From positions 62,001-126,000 of the forward strand of contig NZ_VTTM01000009.1 of assembly GCF_008364795.1 (NCBI RefSeq): DNA of 64,000 bases, in the 5' to 3' direction. The position numbers and the translations under genes were made by a program. This stretch comes from Azospirillum oryzae (GTDB taxonomy: Bacteria; Pseudomonadota; Alphaproteobacteria; Azospirillales; Azospirillaceae). The notes under the pieces are model-generated. The model saw nothing but the letters and a program-made list of their open reading frames with translations, was not told the DNA's origin and did no database searches. Numbering within the stretch: position 1 is the first letter of the stretch; each line of letters opens with the position of its first letter. Shown piece after piece: positions 17,867-26,581 of the stretch.

Positions 17867-17973
17867 TCAAACAACCAAGAGGCAGGCTCGGTCATTCAAC
17901 GGCATGACCGCAATGCGCCGCTCGCCAAAAACCAACCAGAGTTCTGGATTATTCACTTGGGAGGGTGAAGACC

Positions 17974-19689
17974 ATGGCCTATGCGGCTTCGACGGCTGAT
18001 GCCGTCCGACCGATGACGGGCGAGGAGAAGAAGGTCATCTTCGCGTCCTCGCTCGGGACCGTTTTCGAGTGGTACGACTTCTATCTTTACGGATCGCTCA
18101 GCGCGGTCATCGCCGCACAGTTCTTTTCGGGCGTGAACCCGACCGCGGCCTTCATCTTCGCCCTGATGGCGTTCGCCGCGGGCTTCGCGGTCCGGCCCTT
18201 CGGTGCCCTGGTCTTCGGCCGTCTCGGCGACATGATCGGCCGCAAATACACGTTCCTGGTCACCATCCTCATCATGGGCCTGTCGACCTTCATCGTCGGC
18301 ATCCTGCCCAACTATGCGTCCATCGGCATCGCCGCTCCGATCATCCTGATCGGGCTGCGTCTGCTGCAGGGTCTGGCTCTGGGCGGCGAATATGGCGGTG
18401 CGGCCACCTATGTCGCCGAACATGCGCCGCATGGCCGCCGCGGCAACTACACATCCTGGATCCAGACCACCGCGACGCTCGGCCTGTTCCTGTCGCTGCT
18501 GATCATCCTGGGCTGCCGCGTGTCGATGTCGCCGGAGGACTTCAACGCCTGGGGCTGGCGCATCCCGTTCCTGATTTCCATCGTGCTGCTCGGCATCTCG
18601 GTGTGGATCCGGCTGATGCTGAACGAATCGCCCGCCTTCAAGAAGATGAAGGAGGAGGGCAAGCATTCGACGGCGCCGCTGACCGAATCCTTCGGCCAGT
18701 GGAAGAACCTGAAGATCGTGCTGCTCGCCCTGTTCGGCCTCGTCGCCGGTCAGGCGGTGGTCTGGTACACCGGCCAGTTCTATGCGCTGTTCTTCCTGAC
18801 CCAGACACTTAAGGTCGATGCCCAGGCGGCCAACCTTATGATCGCGGCGGCCCTGCTGATCGGCACGCCCTTCTTCGTGATCTTCGGCTCGCTGGCCGAC
18901 AGGATCGGCCGCAAGCCGATCATCATGGCCGGGCTGCTGCTGGCTTGCCTGACCTATTTCCCGTTGTTCAAGGGCATCACCCACTACGCCAACCCGGCGC
19001 TGGAGGAAGCCATCGCGACCGCGCCGGTGGTCGTCGTCGCCGATCCGAACGAATGCTCGTTCCAGTTCAACCCGGTCGGCACCAGCCAGTTCACCAGTTC
19101 CTGCGACATCGCCAAGGGCGCGCTGGTCAAGCGCGGCATCCCCTACACCAACGAAGCGGCGCCGGCCGGGACCGTCGCTTCGATCAAGGTCGGCAGCACG
19201 GTCATCTCCGGCTATTCAGCCCTGCCGCAGGCCAACACCACCGTGTCGCTGAGCCACGGTCCGGCCACCGCCGCCACCCCGGCCGACGCCAAGGCCGCGG
19301 GCGCCGCTTTCGACAAGGGTCTGGGCGACGCGCTGAAGGCCGCCAACTACCCGCCGAAGGCCGACCCCGCCCGCATCGACACGGTAATGGTCGTCGCCCT
19401 GCTGACGGTGCTGGTCCTCTATGTGACCATGGTCTACGGCCCGATCGCCGCCATGCTGGTGGAGATGTTCCCGACCCGCATCCGCTACACCTCGATGTCG
19501 CTGCCCTACCACATCGGCAACGGCTGGTTCGGCGGCTTCCTGCCGACCACCTCCTTCGCCATCGTGGCGGCCACCGGCGACATCTATTCCGGCCTGTGGT
19601 ACCCGATCGTCATTGCCGCCGCGACCCTGGTGATCGGCCTGCTGTTCGTCCGCGAGACCAAGGACGTGGACATCTACCAGCACGACTGA
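17974..19689 (+). CDS. MHS-family major facilitator permease with large extra-membrane insert
   Basis: A 571-residue transporter of the metabolite:H+ symporter (MHS) group. It shows the family signatures SSLGTVFEWYDFYLYGSL, RPFGALVFGRLGDMIGRKYTF, LRLLQGLALGGEYGGAATYV and SLADRIGRKPI. The usual MHS length is about 430. The extra residues form an insert of about 120 residues (about 345-465) between two C-terminal helices. It contains two cysteines (NECSFQF, SSCDIA) and is rich in Ala/Thr. Similar inserts are known in some MHS members. Substrates in the family are small organic acids and compatible solutes, but I cannot choose one. The ATG at 17974 follows GGGAGGG; a GTG nine bases upstream is less likely. 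Two strong inverted repeats lie in the leader. Confidence 0.88.
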   Translation: MAYAASTADAVRPMTGEEKKVIFASSLGTVFEWYDFYLYGSLSAVIAAQFFSGVNPTAAFIFALMAFAAGFAVRPFGALVFGRLGDMIGRKYTFLVTILIMGLSTFIVGILPNYASIGIAAPIILIGLRLLQGLALGGEYGGAATYVAEHAPHGRRGNYTSWIQTTATLGLFLSLLIILGCRVSMSPEDFNAWGWRIPFLISIVLLGISVWIRLMLNESPAFKKMKEEGKHSTAPLTESFGQWKNLKIVLLALFGLVAGQAVVWYTGQFYALFFLTQTLKVDAQAANLMIAAALLIGTPFFVIFGSLADRIGRKPIIMAGLLLACLTYFPLFKGITHYANPALEEAIATAPVVVVADPNECSFQFNPVGTSQFTSSCDIAKGALVKRGIPYTNEAAPAGTVASIKVGSTVISGYSALPQANTTVSLSHGPATAATPADAKAAGAAFDKGLGDALKAANYPPKADPARIDTVMVVALLTVLVLYVTMVYGPIAAMLVEMFPTRIRYTSMSLPYHIGNGWFGGFLPTTSFAIVAATGDIYSGLWYPIVIAAATLVIGLLFVRETKDVDIYQHD

Positions 19690-19730
19690 CGCCGCCGGCC
19701 TTCGCCTGAACCGGCGATGGTCCAGAAAAG

Positions 19731-19765
19731 AAAATGGGCGGAGGGGACATCCCTCCGCCCATTTT
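19731..19765. terminator. Bidirectional terminator between permease and RTX protein
   Basis: AAAATGGGCGGAGGG and its exact complement form a 15-base stem with a five-base loop. The stem ends in A/T runs on both sides, so it can serve the permease (plus) and the convergent RTX gene (minus). Two copies of TCCTGGTTCCG follow. Confidence 0.88.
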
Positions 19766-19801
19766 CCGTCCTGGTTCCGTCCTGGTTCCGTCCGGTTCCC
19801 G

Positions 19802-20977
19802 TCAGGCGAACGACGGCGCCGCGTGCTGCTGCATGGTGTCGGCCGCGGCAAAGGCGGTACCGGTGACGAGCGGCGAGGCGTCGCGGCCTTCCTGGTAGCC
19901 GAACTGGACGTAATGGTTGGTCGCAGCCTGCAGATCGGTGCCGAAGGCGGCCTGCAGATCCGGATAGCGCGCCAGATAGGACGAGGCGTCGAACTCCAGG
20001 TTCCGGCCCTCGTTGCGGCCGAACTGGGCATAATGGAGCGCCGCTGCGGTCGTGTCCGTGCCGAAGGTGGCGATCAGGTCCGGGTTGGCGGCGAGATAGC
20101 TCATGGAATCGAAATCGGTCTGGCGGCCTTCCATCCGGCCCATTTCGATATAGTGACGGGTCGCCGCGCTGGTGTCGGTGCCGAAGGCGGCAAAGAGGTC
20201 CGGATTGTCGGCGAGATAACCCGCGGCGTTGAAGGTCAGGGTGCGCCCCTCGCTCCAGCCGAAGGACCGGTAATGGTCGAAGGCGGCATCGGAGTCCGTG
20301 CCGTAGGCCGCGGCAAGGTCGGTGTTGGCGGCGAGATAGGACAGGCCGTCGAACACCGGGGCGGTGGCGCCGGCCACCGTCTGGTCGGTGTACTGGATGA
20401 ACTCGACATTGGTCAGCCGGTCATAGCCGTTGGCGTCGATCACATAGATCTCGCCATCATGCTTGACGGCGCCGCTGTCGGCCCGCGAGGAGTGGCGGAC
20501 CACCGTGTCGATGCCGTCGCCGCCGTCGATGATATTCACGCCGCTGCCGCCATCCAGCAGGTCGTCGCCCCGGCCGCCGTTGATGGTGTCGTCGCCGGCA
20601 TAGCCGCGCATCGTGTCGTTGAAGTCCGACCCGGTCAGGCTGTCGTTGCCGCTCAGCAGGGCATCGCGGATCGCTTCCGCATCGGTGCCGGCCGCCGCCC
20701 AGTTCAGTGCGGTCGCAACCGGCAGGTTCAACTGCGACACCGACAGGTCGGGAACGCCGTTCGTGGCGTTGGTGACGCTGGCGATGGTGCCGCCGGTCAG
20801 GGTCTGGCTGGCCACGTCATAGGTGAAGTTGCCGCGGAAGTCGGTGGAACGGCCGTCGCCATAGCTGATGACGAGCTGGTTGGGCGTGGCCACGGTAACC
20901 GTACCGCCCTGAATGCCGGTCACCCCGAGTTCGTCGGTGTTGATGCTGGTCTGGGAACCGGCGCTGACCGCTACCAT
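19802..20977 (-). CDS. RTX-type calcium-binding protein with four 40-residue repeats
   Basis: A 391-residue acidic protein. Its middle (about 145-185) carries glycine-aspartate nonapeptide repeats (NDSLTGSDFNDTMRGYAGDD, INGGRGDDLLDGGSG) typical of Ca2+-binding RTX proteins exported by type I secretion. These are followed by four consecutive repeats of exactly 40 residues of the form F-[DN]-x3-YLA-x2-[NTY]-x-DL-x-A-[AT]-[YF]-GTD ... HY ... G ... EGR. There is no N-terminal signal peptide, which fits type I secretion from the C-terminus. Two ATGs lie six bases apart. The one at 20977 is seven bases after AAGGAGA and is preferred over 20983. The long open frame further upstream is antisense to the sensor kinase gene. 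No secretion ABC transporter is in the window. Confidence 0.85.
   Translation of the reverse strand: MVAVSAGSQTSINTDELGVTGIQGGTVTVATPNQLVISYGDGRSTDFRGNFTYDVASQTLTGGTIASVTNATNGVPDLSVSQLNLPVATALNWAAAGTDAEAIRDALLSGNDSLTGSDFNDTMRGYAGDDTINGGRGDDLLDGGSGVNIIDGGDGIDTVVRHSSRADSGAVKHDGEIYVIDANGYDRLTNVEFIQYTDQTVAGATAPVFDGLSYLAANTDLAAAYGTDSDAAFDHYRSFGWSEGRTLTFNAAGYLADNPDLFAAFGTDTSAATRHYIEMGRMEGRQTDFDSMSYLAANPDLIATFGTDTTAAALHYAQFGRNEGRNLEFDASSYLARYPDLQAAFGTDLQAATNHYVQFGYQEGRDASPLVTGTAFAAADTMQQHAAPSFA
19874..20353 (-). repeat. Four tandem 120-base coding repeats
   Basis: Four in-frame units of exactly 120 bases (20234-20353, 20114-20233, 19994-20113, 19874-19993), with no spacer between them. Each encodes one 40-residue unit ending EGR plus three residues. 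The units have diverged, so the amplification is not recent. Confidence 0.85.
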
Positions 20978-21232
20978 TCGCATTCTCCTTAACCTTGCGT
21001 TTTCGACCAAAGGCCTTGCAGCCCAGCAGGAAGAACAACGACGGGTCGGAAGAGTGCCGCGTTCGCCGAAGGTGCGGGCGGGCGGCCACCTTTGCCCCCG
21101 TCCAAGGCCGGCATCCGCCTTATGCGTGTGGCCGAAGGTGGGTGGCGAATGCGGGCGCGGCGCACCTGCGCGCCTTGTGATAGGCTGTCGCCCGCAGGGA
21201 GTGAAAATCAAGAACGGGATGCGCAAAGCCCC

Positions 21233-24200
21233 ATGGAAAGCTGGTTCATCCTGGCCGCGTCGCTGGCCTACCTGTTGTCGCTGTTCGCCATCGCGTGGTA
21301 CGGCGACCGCACCGGCAACCATGGCAGCGACCGGCGCACGCCTTGGCTCTATGCGCTGAGCTTCGGCGTCTATTGCACCTCCTGGACCTTCTACGGCGCG
21401 GTCGGGCGGGCGGCGACCGGCGGCTTCTATTTCCTGCCGATCTATATCGGGCCGATCCTGATGATCGGGCTGGGCTGGCCGATTCTGGCCCGCATCGTCC
21501 GGGTGGCGAAGTCGGAGAACGTCGTCTCCATCTCCGACTTCCTGTCGGCCCGCTACGGCAAGAGCCGCAGCCTGGCGGCGCTGGTCACCATCGCCGCTGT
21601 CATCGGGCTTCTGCCCTACATCGCGCTGCAGCTGAAGGCGATCAGCGTCAGCTTCGAAATCCTGGCCGGAGCGTCGCTGGGGACCGACCTCAGCCAGATG
21701 CCGGGCGGAACGGCGCTGATGGCGGCGCTGCTGATGGCGGCCTTCGCCATCCTGTTCGGCGTGCGCAGCGTGTCGGCCAACGAACATCACCGCGGGCTGA
21801 TGATGGCCATTGCCGCCGAATCGGTGGTGAAGCTGGCGGCGGCGCTGGGCGTGGGCGGAGCCATCGCCTTTTCCGTCTTCGGCGACCCGGCGACCTTCGT
21901 CGACGCCGCGGTGCGCCATCCGGGCTTTCTGGAACTGATCCGGCTGGAAAACATCGGCACAGACTGGTGGGTGGCCTGCCTGTTGTCGGGACTGGCGATC
22001 CTCTGCCTGCCGCGCCAGTTCCACGTCGCGGTGGTGGAGAACACCCATGGCGGCGACGTGCGGTCGTCGGCGAAGCTGTTCCCGGCCTATCTGGTCGCCA
22101 TCAACCTGTTCGTCCTGCCGGTGGCGCTGGCCGGGCTGATGCTGTTCCCCGACGGCACCACCAACGCCGACACCTTCATGGTGTCCATCCCCTTGAGCCA
22201 GGGCTGGCCGTGGCTTGCGCTCGCCGCCTTCATCGGCGGGCTCTCGGCCGCCACCAGCATGATCCTGGTGGAGATGGTGGCGCTCAGCACCATGATCTGC
22301 AACGACATCGCCGTTCCGCTGCTGATGGCGCTGCGCCCCGACGACCGGCGGCTGCGCGACGATCCGGCGGGGATCCTGCTGCTGGTGCGCCGGTCGGCGG
22401 TGATCGTGCTGGTGCTGTTGTCCTATGGCTGCTACCGGCTGATCGGCCCGGCCTTCCCGCTGGCGACCATCGGCATGATGAGCTTCACCGCGGTGGCGCA
22501 GTTCGCCCCCGCCCTGCTGGGCGGACTGGTGTGGAGCCGGGCCAGCCGCAGCGGCGCCTTCGCCGGCATCTGCGCGGGCTTCCTGGGCTGGGCCTACACC
22601 ATGCTGCTGCCGTCCTTCGCCGATGCCGGATGGCTGGCCTCCAGCGCACTGCGCGAGGGGCCGTTCGGCCTGACCGGTCTCAGCCCGGTGGCGCTGGCCG
22701 GCATCACCGGCATCGACCCGCTGACCAACGCCGCCCTGTGGAGCCTGGGCCCGAATCTGCTGCTGTTCGTCGTGGTATCGCTGCTGACCCGCCCGTCGAC
22801 CTTGGAGCGCCAGCAGGCCGCCCGCTTCATGAGCCTGCGCCGCGCCTCCGACGGCGAGCCGCACGGGCCGCGCGGCGCCACGCTGGCCGACCTGCACGAC
22901 CTCGCCATGCGCTATGTCGGGCAGCCGCGCGCCGATGCCGCCTTCCGCCGTTTCACCGGGGTGGCGGACGGTGATCTGCGCACCGCCTTGCTGACCCGCA
23001 CCGACGGGGAGGCGATCCAGCTGACCGAGCGGTTGCTGGCCGGCGCCGTAGGTTCGGCGTCGGCCCGCGTGGTGGTGGCCGGGTTGCTGTCGGACCGCCG
23101 GCTGTCGCGCACCGACGCACGGTCGATCATCGACGAGGCGTCGCGCGCCATTCTGAAGCAGCACGAGCTTCTGCGCGCCACCGTGGAGAATGTCCCCCAG
23201 GGTATCGCGGTGTTCGACGAGGATTGGCGCGTCGCCACCTGGAACAACCAGTTCCTGGTCCTGCTGGACCTGCCGGACGGCTTCGTCCAGGTCGGCACCT
23301 CGCTGCAGGACATCGTCGGGCTGATCGCGCGGCGCGGCGAATACGGCCGCAACGGCGAGATCGAGACCCTTCTGGAGCGCCGTTCCGACCCGCGCCGCCG
23401 CAACAAGCCCGACGTCTATGAGCGCGTGCGGCCCGACGGCACGGTGCTGGAGATCGCCACCAACCCGATGCCCAGTTCAAAGCCAGGGGGCGGCGGCTTC
23501 GTCGCCGTCTACACCGACGTCACCGAACGCCACCGCGCCGCCGCCGCCCTGCGCGAAGCCAACGAATCGCTGGAACGCCGCATCGAGGAGCGCACACACG
23601 CCCTGTCGGAAGCCAAGGCGGAGGCCGAGCGCGCCAACCGAGGCAAGACCCGCTTCCTGGCCGCCGCCAGCCACGACCTGCTGCAACCGCTGCACGCCGC
23701 CCGGCTGTTCCTGTCGGCCTTGTCGGAACGCAACGGCGACAGCGCCATCCGCCAGATCGACGCCTCGCTGCGGTCGGTGGAGCAGATCCTGGGCGACCTG
23801 CTGGACGTTTCCAAGATCGACAGCGGCGTGGTGAAGCCGAACCCGGTTCCGATGCGCATCGAAGAGCTGCTGAAGCCGCTGGGCGAGGAATTCACGGTGC
23901 TGGCCAGCCGCCACGGACTGGGGCTGCGGGTGGTCGACTGTTCGGCCACGGTGCGCAGCGACCCGACGCTTCTGCGGCGCATCCTGCAAAACTATCTGGC
24001 GAACGCGGTGCGCTACACCCGCACCGGCCGCATCCTGCTGGGCTGCCGCCGGCGTGGGAATTTCCTGTCGATCGAGGTGTGGGACACCGGGCCGGGCATC
24101 CCCGAACACAAGGTGCCGGAAATCTTCATGGAGTTCCGGCAGCTCGACAATGACAGCGACGACCGCGGCAAGGGGCTGGGCCTCGGCCTCGCCATCGTCG

Positions 24201-24727
24201 AGCGTCTGGCCGGCATCCTCGGCCATACCGTGCAGGTGCGCTCCAAGGTCGGGCGGGGCAGCGCCTTCTCCGTTCTGGTGCCGCTGACCGACGAGCCGGT
24301 CGCCGCCCGCGCCGTGGTAGTCCGCCCGCGCGGCCGCGACCTGCGCGGCGTCCTGGTGCTGTGCCTGGAGAACGAGCCGGCCATCGCCCGCGCCACCGAG
24401 GATCTGCTGTCAAGCTGGTCCTGCCGCGTCGTCACCGCGGTCGCCCCCGAGCTTGCCCTGGAGAAGCTGGAGGGGCGGACTCCCGACGTGATTTTGACCG
24501 ACTACCACCTCGACCGCAGCCTGACCGGCGTGGAGGCCTTGCGGACGTTGCGCGCCCGGCTGGGCAGCGACATCCCCGCGGCGGTCGTCACCGCCGACCG
24601 CGACGCCGCCGTGCGAGAGGACATCGAGGCGGCGGGCTGCCGGCTGCTCTACAAGCCGGTGCGTCCGGGTGCGCTGCGGGCGCTGTTGGGGCAGTTGCTG
24701 GCGGAAGGGCAGCGGATGGCAGGGTGA
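21233..24727 (+). CDS. CrbS-like sensor: SSF transporter domain fused to hybrid histidine kinase
   Basis: A 1164-residue protein. Residues 1 to about 510 are a sodium/solute symporter (SSF, SLC5) domain with about 13 spans. A linker of about 110 residues resembles the STAC domain (GATLADLHDLAMRYVGQP). Then come a PAS domain (ENVPQGIAVFDEDWRVATWNN), HisKA with His814 (AASHDLLQPLHAARLF), HATPase (GLGLGLAIV) and a C-terminal receiver with Asp1090 (ILTDYHLDRSLTG). This is the architecture of CrbS/NahK-type sensors, known for acetate and related control of acetyl-CoA synthetase. A CrbR-like regulator is convergent immediately downstream. The ATG at 21233 begins the first membrane helix (MESWFILAASLAYLL). 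Its ribosome site is weak. Confidence 0.88.
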   Translation: MESWFILAASLAYLLSLFAIAWYGDRTGNHGSDRRTPWLYALSFGVYCTSWTFYGAVGRAATGGFYFLPIYIGPILMIGLGWPILARIVRVAKSENVVSISDFLSARYGKSRSLAALVTIAAVIGLLPYIALQLKAISVSFEILAGASLGTDLSQMPGGTALMAALLMAAFAILFGVRSVSANEHHRGLMMAIAAESVVKLAAALGVGGAIAFSVFGDPATFVDAAVRHPGFLELIRLENIGTDWWVACLLSGLAILCLPRQFHVAVVENTHGGDVRSSAKLFPAYLVAINLFVLPVALAGLMLFPDGTTNADTFMVSIPLSQGWPWLALAAFIGGLSAATSMILVEMVALSTMICNDIAVPLLMALRPDDRRLRDDPAGILLLVRRSAVIVLVLLSYGCYRLIGPAFPLATIGMMSFTAVAQFAPALLGGLVWSRASRSGAFAGICAGFLGWAYTMLLPSFADAGWLASSALREGPFGLTGLSPVALAGITGIDPLTNAALWSLGPNLLLFVVVSLLTRPSTLERQQAARFMSLRRASDGEPHGPRGATLADLHDLAMRYVGQPRADAAFRRFTGVADGDLRTALLTRTDGEAIQLTERLLAGAVGSASARVVVAGLLSDRRLSRTDARSIIDEASRAILKQHELLRATVENVPQGIAVFDEDWRVATWNNQFLVLLDLPDGFVQVGTSLQDIVGLIARRGEYGRNGEIETLLERRSDPRRRNKPDVYERVRPDGTVLEIATNPMPSSKPGGGGFVAVYTDVTERHRAAAALREANESLERRIEERTHALSEAKAEAERANRGKTRFLAAASHDLLQPLHAARLFLSALSERNGDSAIRQIDASLRSVEQILGDLLDVSKIDSGVVKPNPVPMRIEELLKPLGEEFTVLASRHGLGLRVVDCSATVRSDPTLLRRILQNYLANAVRYTRTGRILLGCRRRGNFLSIEVWDTGPGIPEHKVPEIFMEFRQLDNDSDDRGKGLGLGLAIVERLAGILGHTVQVRSKVGRGSAFSVLVPLTDEPVAARAVVVRPRGRDLRGVLVLCLENEPAIARATEDLLSSWSCRVVTAVAPELALEKLEGRTPDVILTDYHLDRSLTGVEALRTLRARLGSDIPAAVVTADRDAAVREDIEAAGCRLLYKPVRPGALRALLGQLLAEGQRMAG

Positions 24728-24742
24728 AGGGCTGAGTTCGCC

Positions 24743-25393
24743 TCACTCCACCGGCGGCGGCGGTGCCGAGGACAGTGCAAGCTGGCTCGCCAGCACCGCG
24801 GCCTGGGTGCGGGTCAGCACGCCCAGTTTGCGCAGGATCGTGGTGACGTGCGCCTTCACCGTCGTCTCGGCGACATTCATCTCGTAGGCGATCTGCTTGT
24901 TCAGCTTGCCTTCGGCGATGCCGGCGAGGACGCGGAGCTGCTGCGGGGTCAGGGTGGCGGCGCGCTGGGCGGGGTCGGGGGCGTCGGTCTCGGGGCCGCC
25001 ATTGATCTCCGGCAGCCAAAGCTCGCCGTCCAGCACCGCGTGGATCGCCTCGACGATCTGGGTGTTGGGGGCGGATTTCGGAACGAAGCCGGAGGCGCCA
25101 TAGTCGATGGAGCGCTGGATCGTCACCGGATCCTCCGATGCGGACACCACGATCACCGGGATCGCCGGATGTTCGGAGCGCAGCATCATCAGGCCGATCA
25201 GGCCGCTCATGCCGGGCATGTGCAGGTCCAGCAGGATGATGTCCGGCGGTTCCCCGGTGTCGAGCAGCGGCTTGATGTGGTCGAACCGCGACGCTTCCAG
25301 GATCACGGCGCCGGGGATCGCCTGACCGATGGTCTGGGTCAAGGCGGTGCGCATCAGCGGGTGGTCGTCGGCGATCAGGATGCGGTGCGACAT
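24743..25393 (-). CDS. CrbR-like LuxR/NarL-family response regulator
   Basis: A 216-residue two-domain regulator. The receiver (RILIADDHPLMRTAL, phosphoacceptor Asp in IILLDLHMPGMSG, KSAP) is joined to a LuxR-type helix-turn-helix (LTPQQLRVLAGIAEGKLNKQIAYEMNVAETTVKAHVTTILRKLG). It is tail-to-tail with the SSF-kinase, with only 15 bases between the stops, making it the obvious partner. Homologous pairs (CrbS/CrbR) control acetate activation. It is also codirectional with the NrtR-like gene and gltA upstream. Confidence 0.88.
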   Translation of the reverse strand: MSHRILIADDHPLMRTALTQTIGQAIPGAVILEASRFDHIKPLLDTGEPPDIILLDLHMPGMSGLIGLMMLRSEHPAIPVIVVSASEDPVTIQRSIDYGASGFVPKSAPNTQIVEAIHAVLDGELWLPEINGGPETDAPDPAQRAATLTPQQLRVLAGIAEGKLNKQIAYEMNVAETTVKAHVTTILRKLGVLTRTQAAVLASQLALSSAPPPPVE

Positions 25394-25521
25394 CGGCCTT
25401 CTTGAGACTTTCCGGCTATGGACATTCCGGGTTTAAAACCGTTCCACCAGTATCGGCTTGCAGCCGCCCGTTGACAACTGCGCCCAATGCCGCGCGTCGA
25501 AGTTTCCGATGGATTTTACCC

Positions 25522-26535
25522 TTACCCGTCCGCGGATGGGATGGCACCGGCGCTGGTGCGTTCGTGGATGGCCTGGCGGCGGAAGCGGTACAACTCGGCG
25601 GGCCGGCCACCCGTCTGGCTTTCAAACTGGCCGGTGGGCTCGACAAAGCCGCCGGAGATCATCAGACGGCGGAAATTCTGCTTGTGCACCCGCTCGCCGG
25701 ACAGCGCCTCGACCACCAGTTGCAGTTGATGCAGGGTGAAGGTGGGCGGCAGCAATTCGAAGACGATGGGACGGTAGCGCAGCTTGCCGCGCAGCCGCTC
25801 CAGCGCGGTCGCCAGAATGCGCCGACCGTCGCGCGCCATCGGCCGGCCGAGCGCACGCGGCATCGGTCCGCCGGCCCGCACCGACGGGTCGACCCGCGCG
25901 GCGAGGTCGCGGTCGCGGAAGGCCTCCACCACCAGCCCGGCCTCGTAGAGCAGTTCGAACCGCTCCAGCACGCGCTCCATGTCCCAGTCGGCGCCGTCCA
26001 GACCGAAGGCCATCTGGGCACGCTCAGCCCGGCGCAGGCGGGTGCCCTCGTCGGGCGCCGAGGCGATCCAGCCGCCGAGCGCCGGAGCGATCACGGCATC
26101 CAGCAGCGGCGGGCGCTGGTCGCGCCAGTCCTCCCAAGGGAAATGGTCGTAGAGGCCGCGCCATTCGGCCGAGGCGTCGCCGCTCAACGGGCCGTCGCGG
26201 ACCAGCGCCAGATAGCCGACAATGACGGACCGCGGGCCGCCGAACAGCTCGTGCGGATCGCGATAGCGGTCGCCGAAGGTATAGAGTTGCTCGACATAGC
26301 GCAGCGCCAGTCCCGAAAGCCCCTCCGCCACCGCGCGGACGCCATCCTGCAGGGTGCGGAAACGATCGGGTTCGAAGGGGGCGCCGGGCAGCGCGTCGCG
26401 ATGCGGCAGCGGCTCGTCGCCGCGCCGGTGGTCTTCCGGCACGGAAAAGCCGCTGCGCACCGTCACGACGCGCGGCGTCCCGCCGGTCACCGCGACGATG
26501 GCGACCGACAGGCCAAGTTGGAGAGGCTGGCTCAC
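25522..26535 (-). CDS. NrtR-like protein: degenerate Nudix domain plus winged helix
   Basis: A 337-residue protein. The N-terminal about 150 residues have a Nudix-like fold, but the Nudix box reads RAVAEGLSGL where an active enzyme would have REVxEExGL. It should therefore sense rather than hydrolyse. The C-terminal part (VFELLPPTFTLHQLQLVVEALSGERVHKQNFRRLM ... TGGRPAELYRFR) is the winged-helix domain typical of NrtR-type regulators. These bind ADP-ribose derivatives and control NAD metabolism. It is about 100 residues longer than usual NrtR because of a middle helical segment. It starts at GTG 26535 behind AAAGGAGAGG, which sits inside a hairpin. No NAD biosynthesis gene is adjacent. gltA lies 46 bases upstream. 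Confidence 0.75.
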   Translation of the reverse strand: MSQPLQLGLSVAIVAVTGGTPRVVTVRSGFSVPEDHRRGDEPLPHRDALPGAPFEPDRFRTLQDGVRAVAEGLSGLALRYVEQLYTFGDRYRDPHELFGGPRSVIVGYLALVRDGPLSGDASAEWRGLYDHFPWEDWRDQRPPLLDAVIAPALGGWIASAPDEGTRLRRAERAQMAFGLDGADWDMERVLERFELLYEAGLVVEAFRDRDLAARVDPSVRAGGPMPRALGRPMARDGRRILATALERLRGKLRYRPIVFELLPPTFTLHQLQLVVEALSGERVHKQNFRRLMISGGFVEPTGQFESQTGGRPAELYRFRRQAIHERTSAGAIPSADG

Positions 26536-26541
26536 GGTGCG

Positions 26542-26563
26542 CCCCTCTCCTTTTGGAGAGGGG
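26542..26563. repeat. Hairpin overlapping the ribosome site of the NrtR-like gene
   Basis: CCCCTCTCC and GGAGAGGGG are perfect nine-base arms with a four-base loop, in the 46 bases between gltA and the NrtR-like gene. On the minus strand the loop and right arm contain AAAAGGAGAGG, the Shine-Dalgarno sequence, six bases from the GTG start. It could end or slow gltA transcription and hide the downstream ribosome site. Confidence 0.7.
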
Positions 26564-26581
26564 ACGCCGTAATTCGACCGA

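Noticed and set aside
16590..17870. Upstream in-frame extension of the hybrid kinase (427 codons)
   Set aside because: It runs antisense through the binding-protein gene, which has a signal peptide and a clear fold. The kinase starts at 16589.
19770..19800. Short repeat of TCCTGGTTCCG as a possible CRISPR or attachment site
   Set aside because: Only two adjacent copies of 11 bases, with no spacer structure or integrase nearby.
20984..23164. Upstream extension of the RTX protein
   Set aside because: It is antisense to the SSF-kinase gene and low in complexity; the ribosome site AAGGAGA marks the start at 20977.
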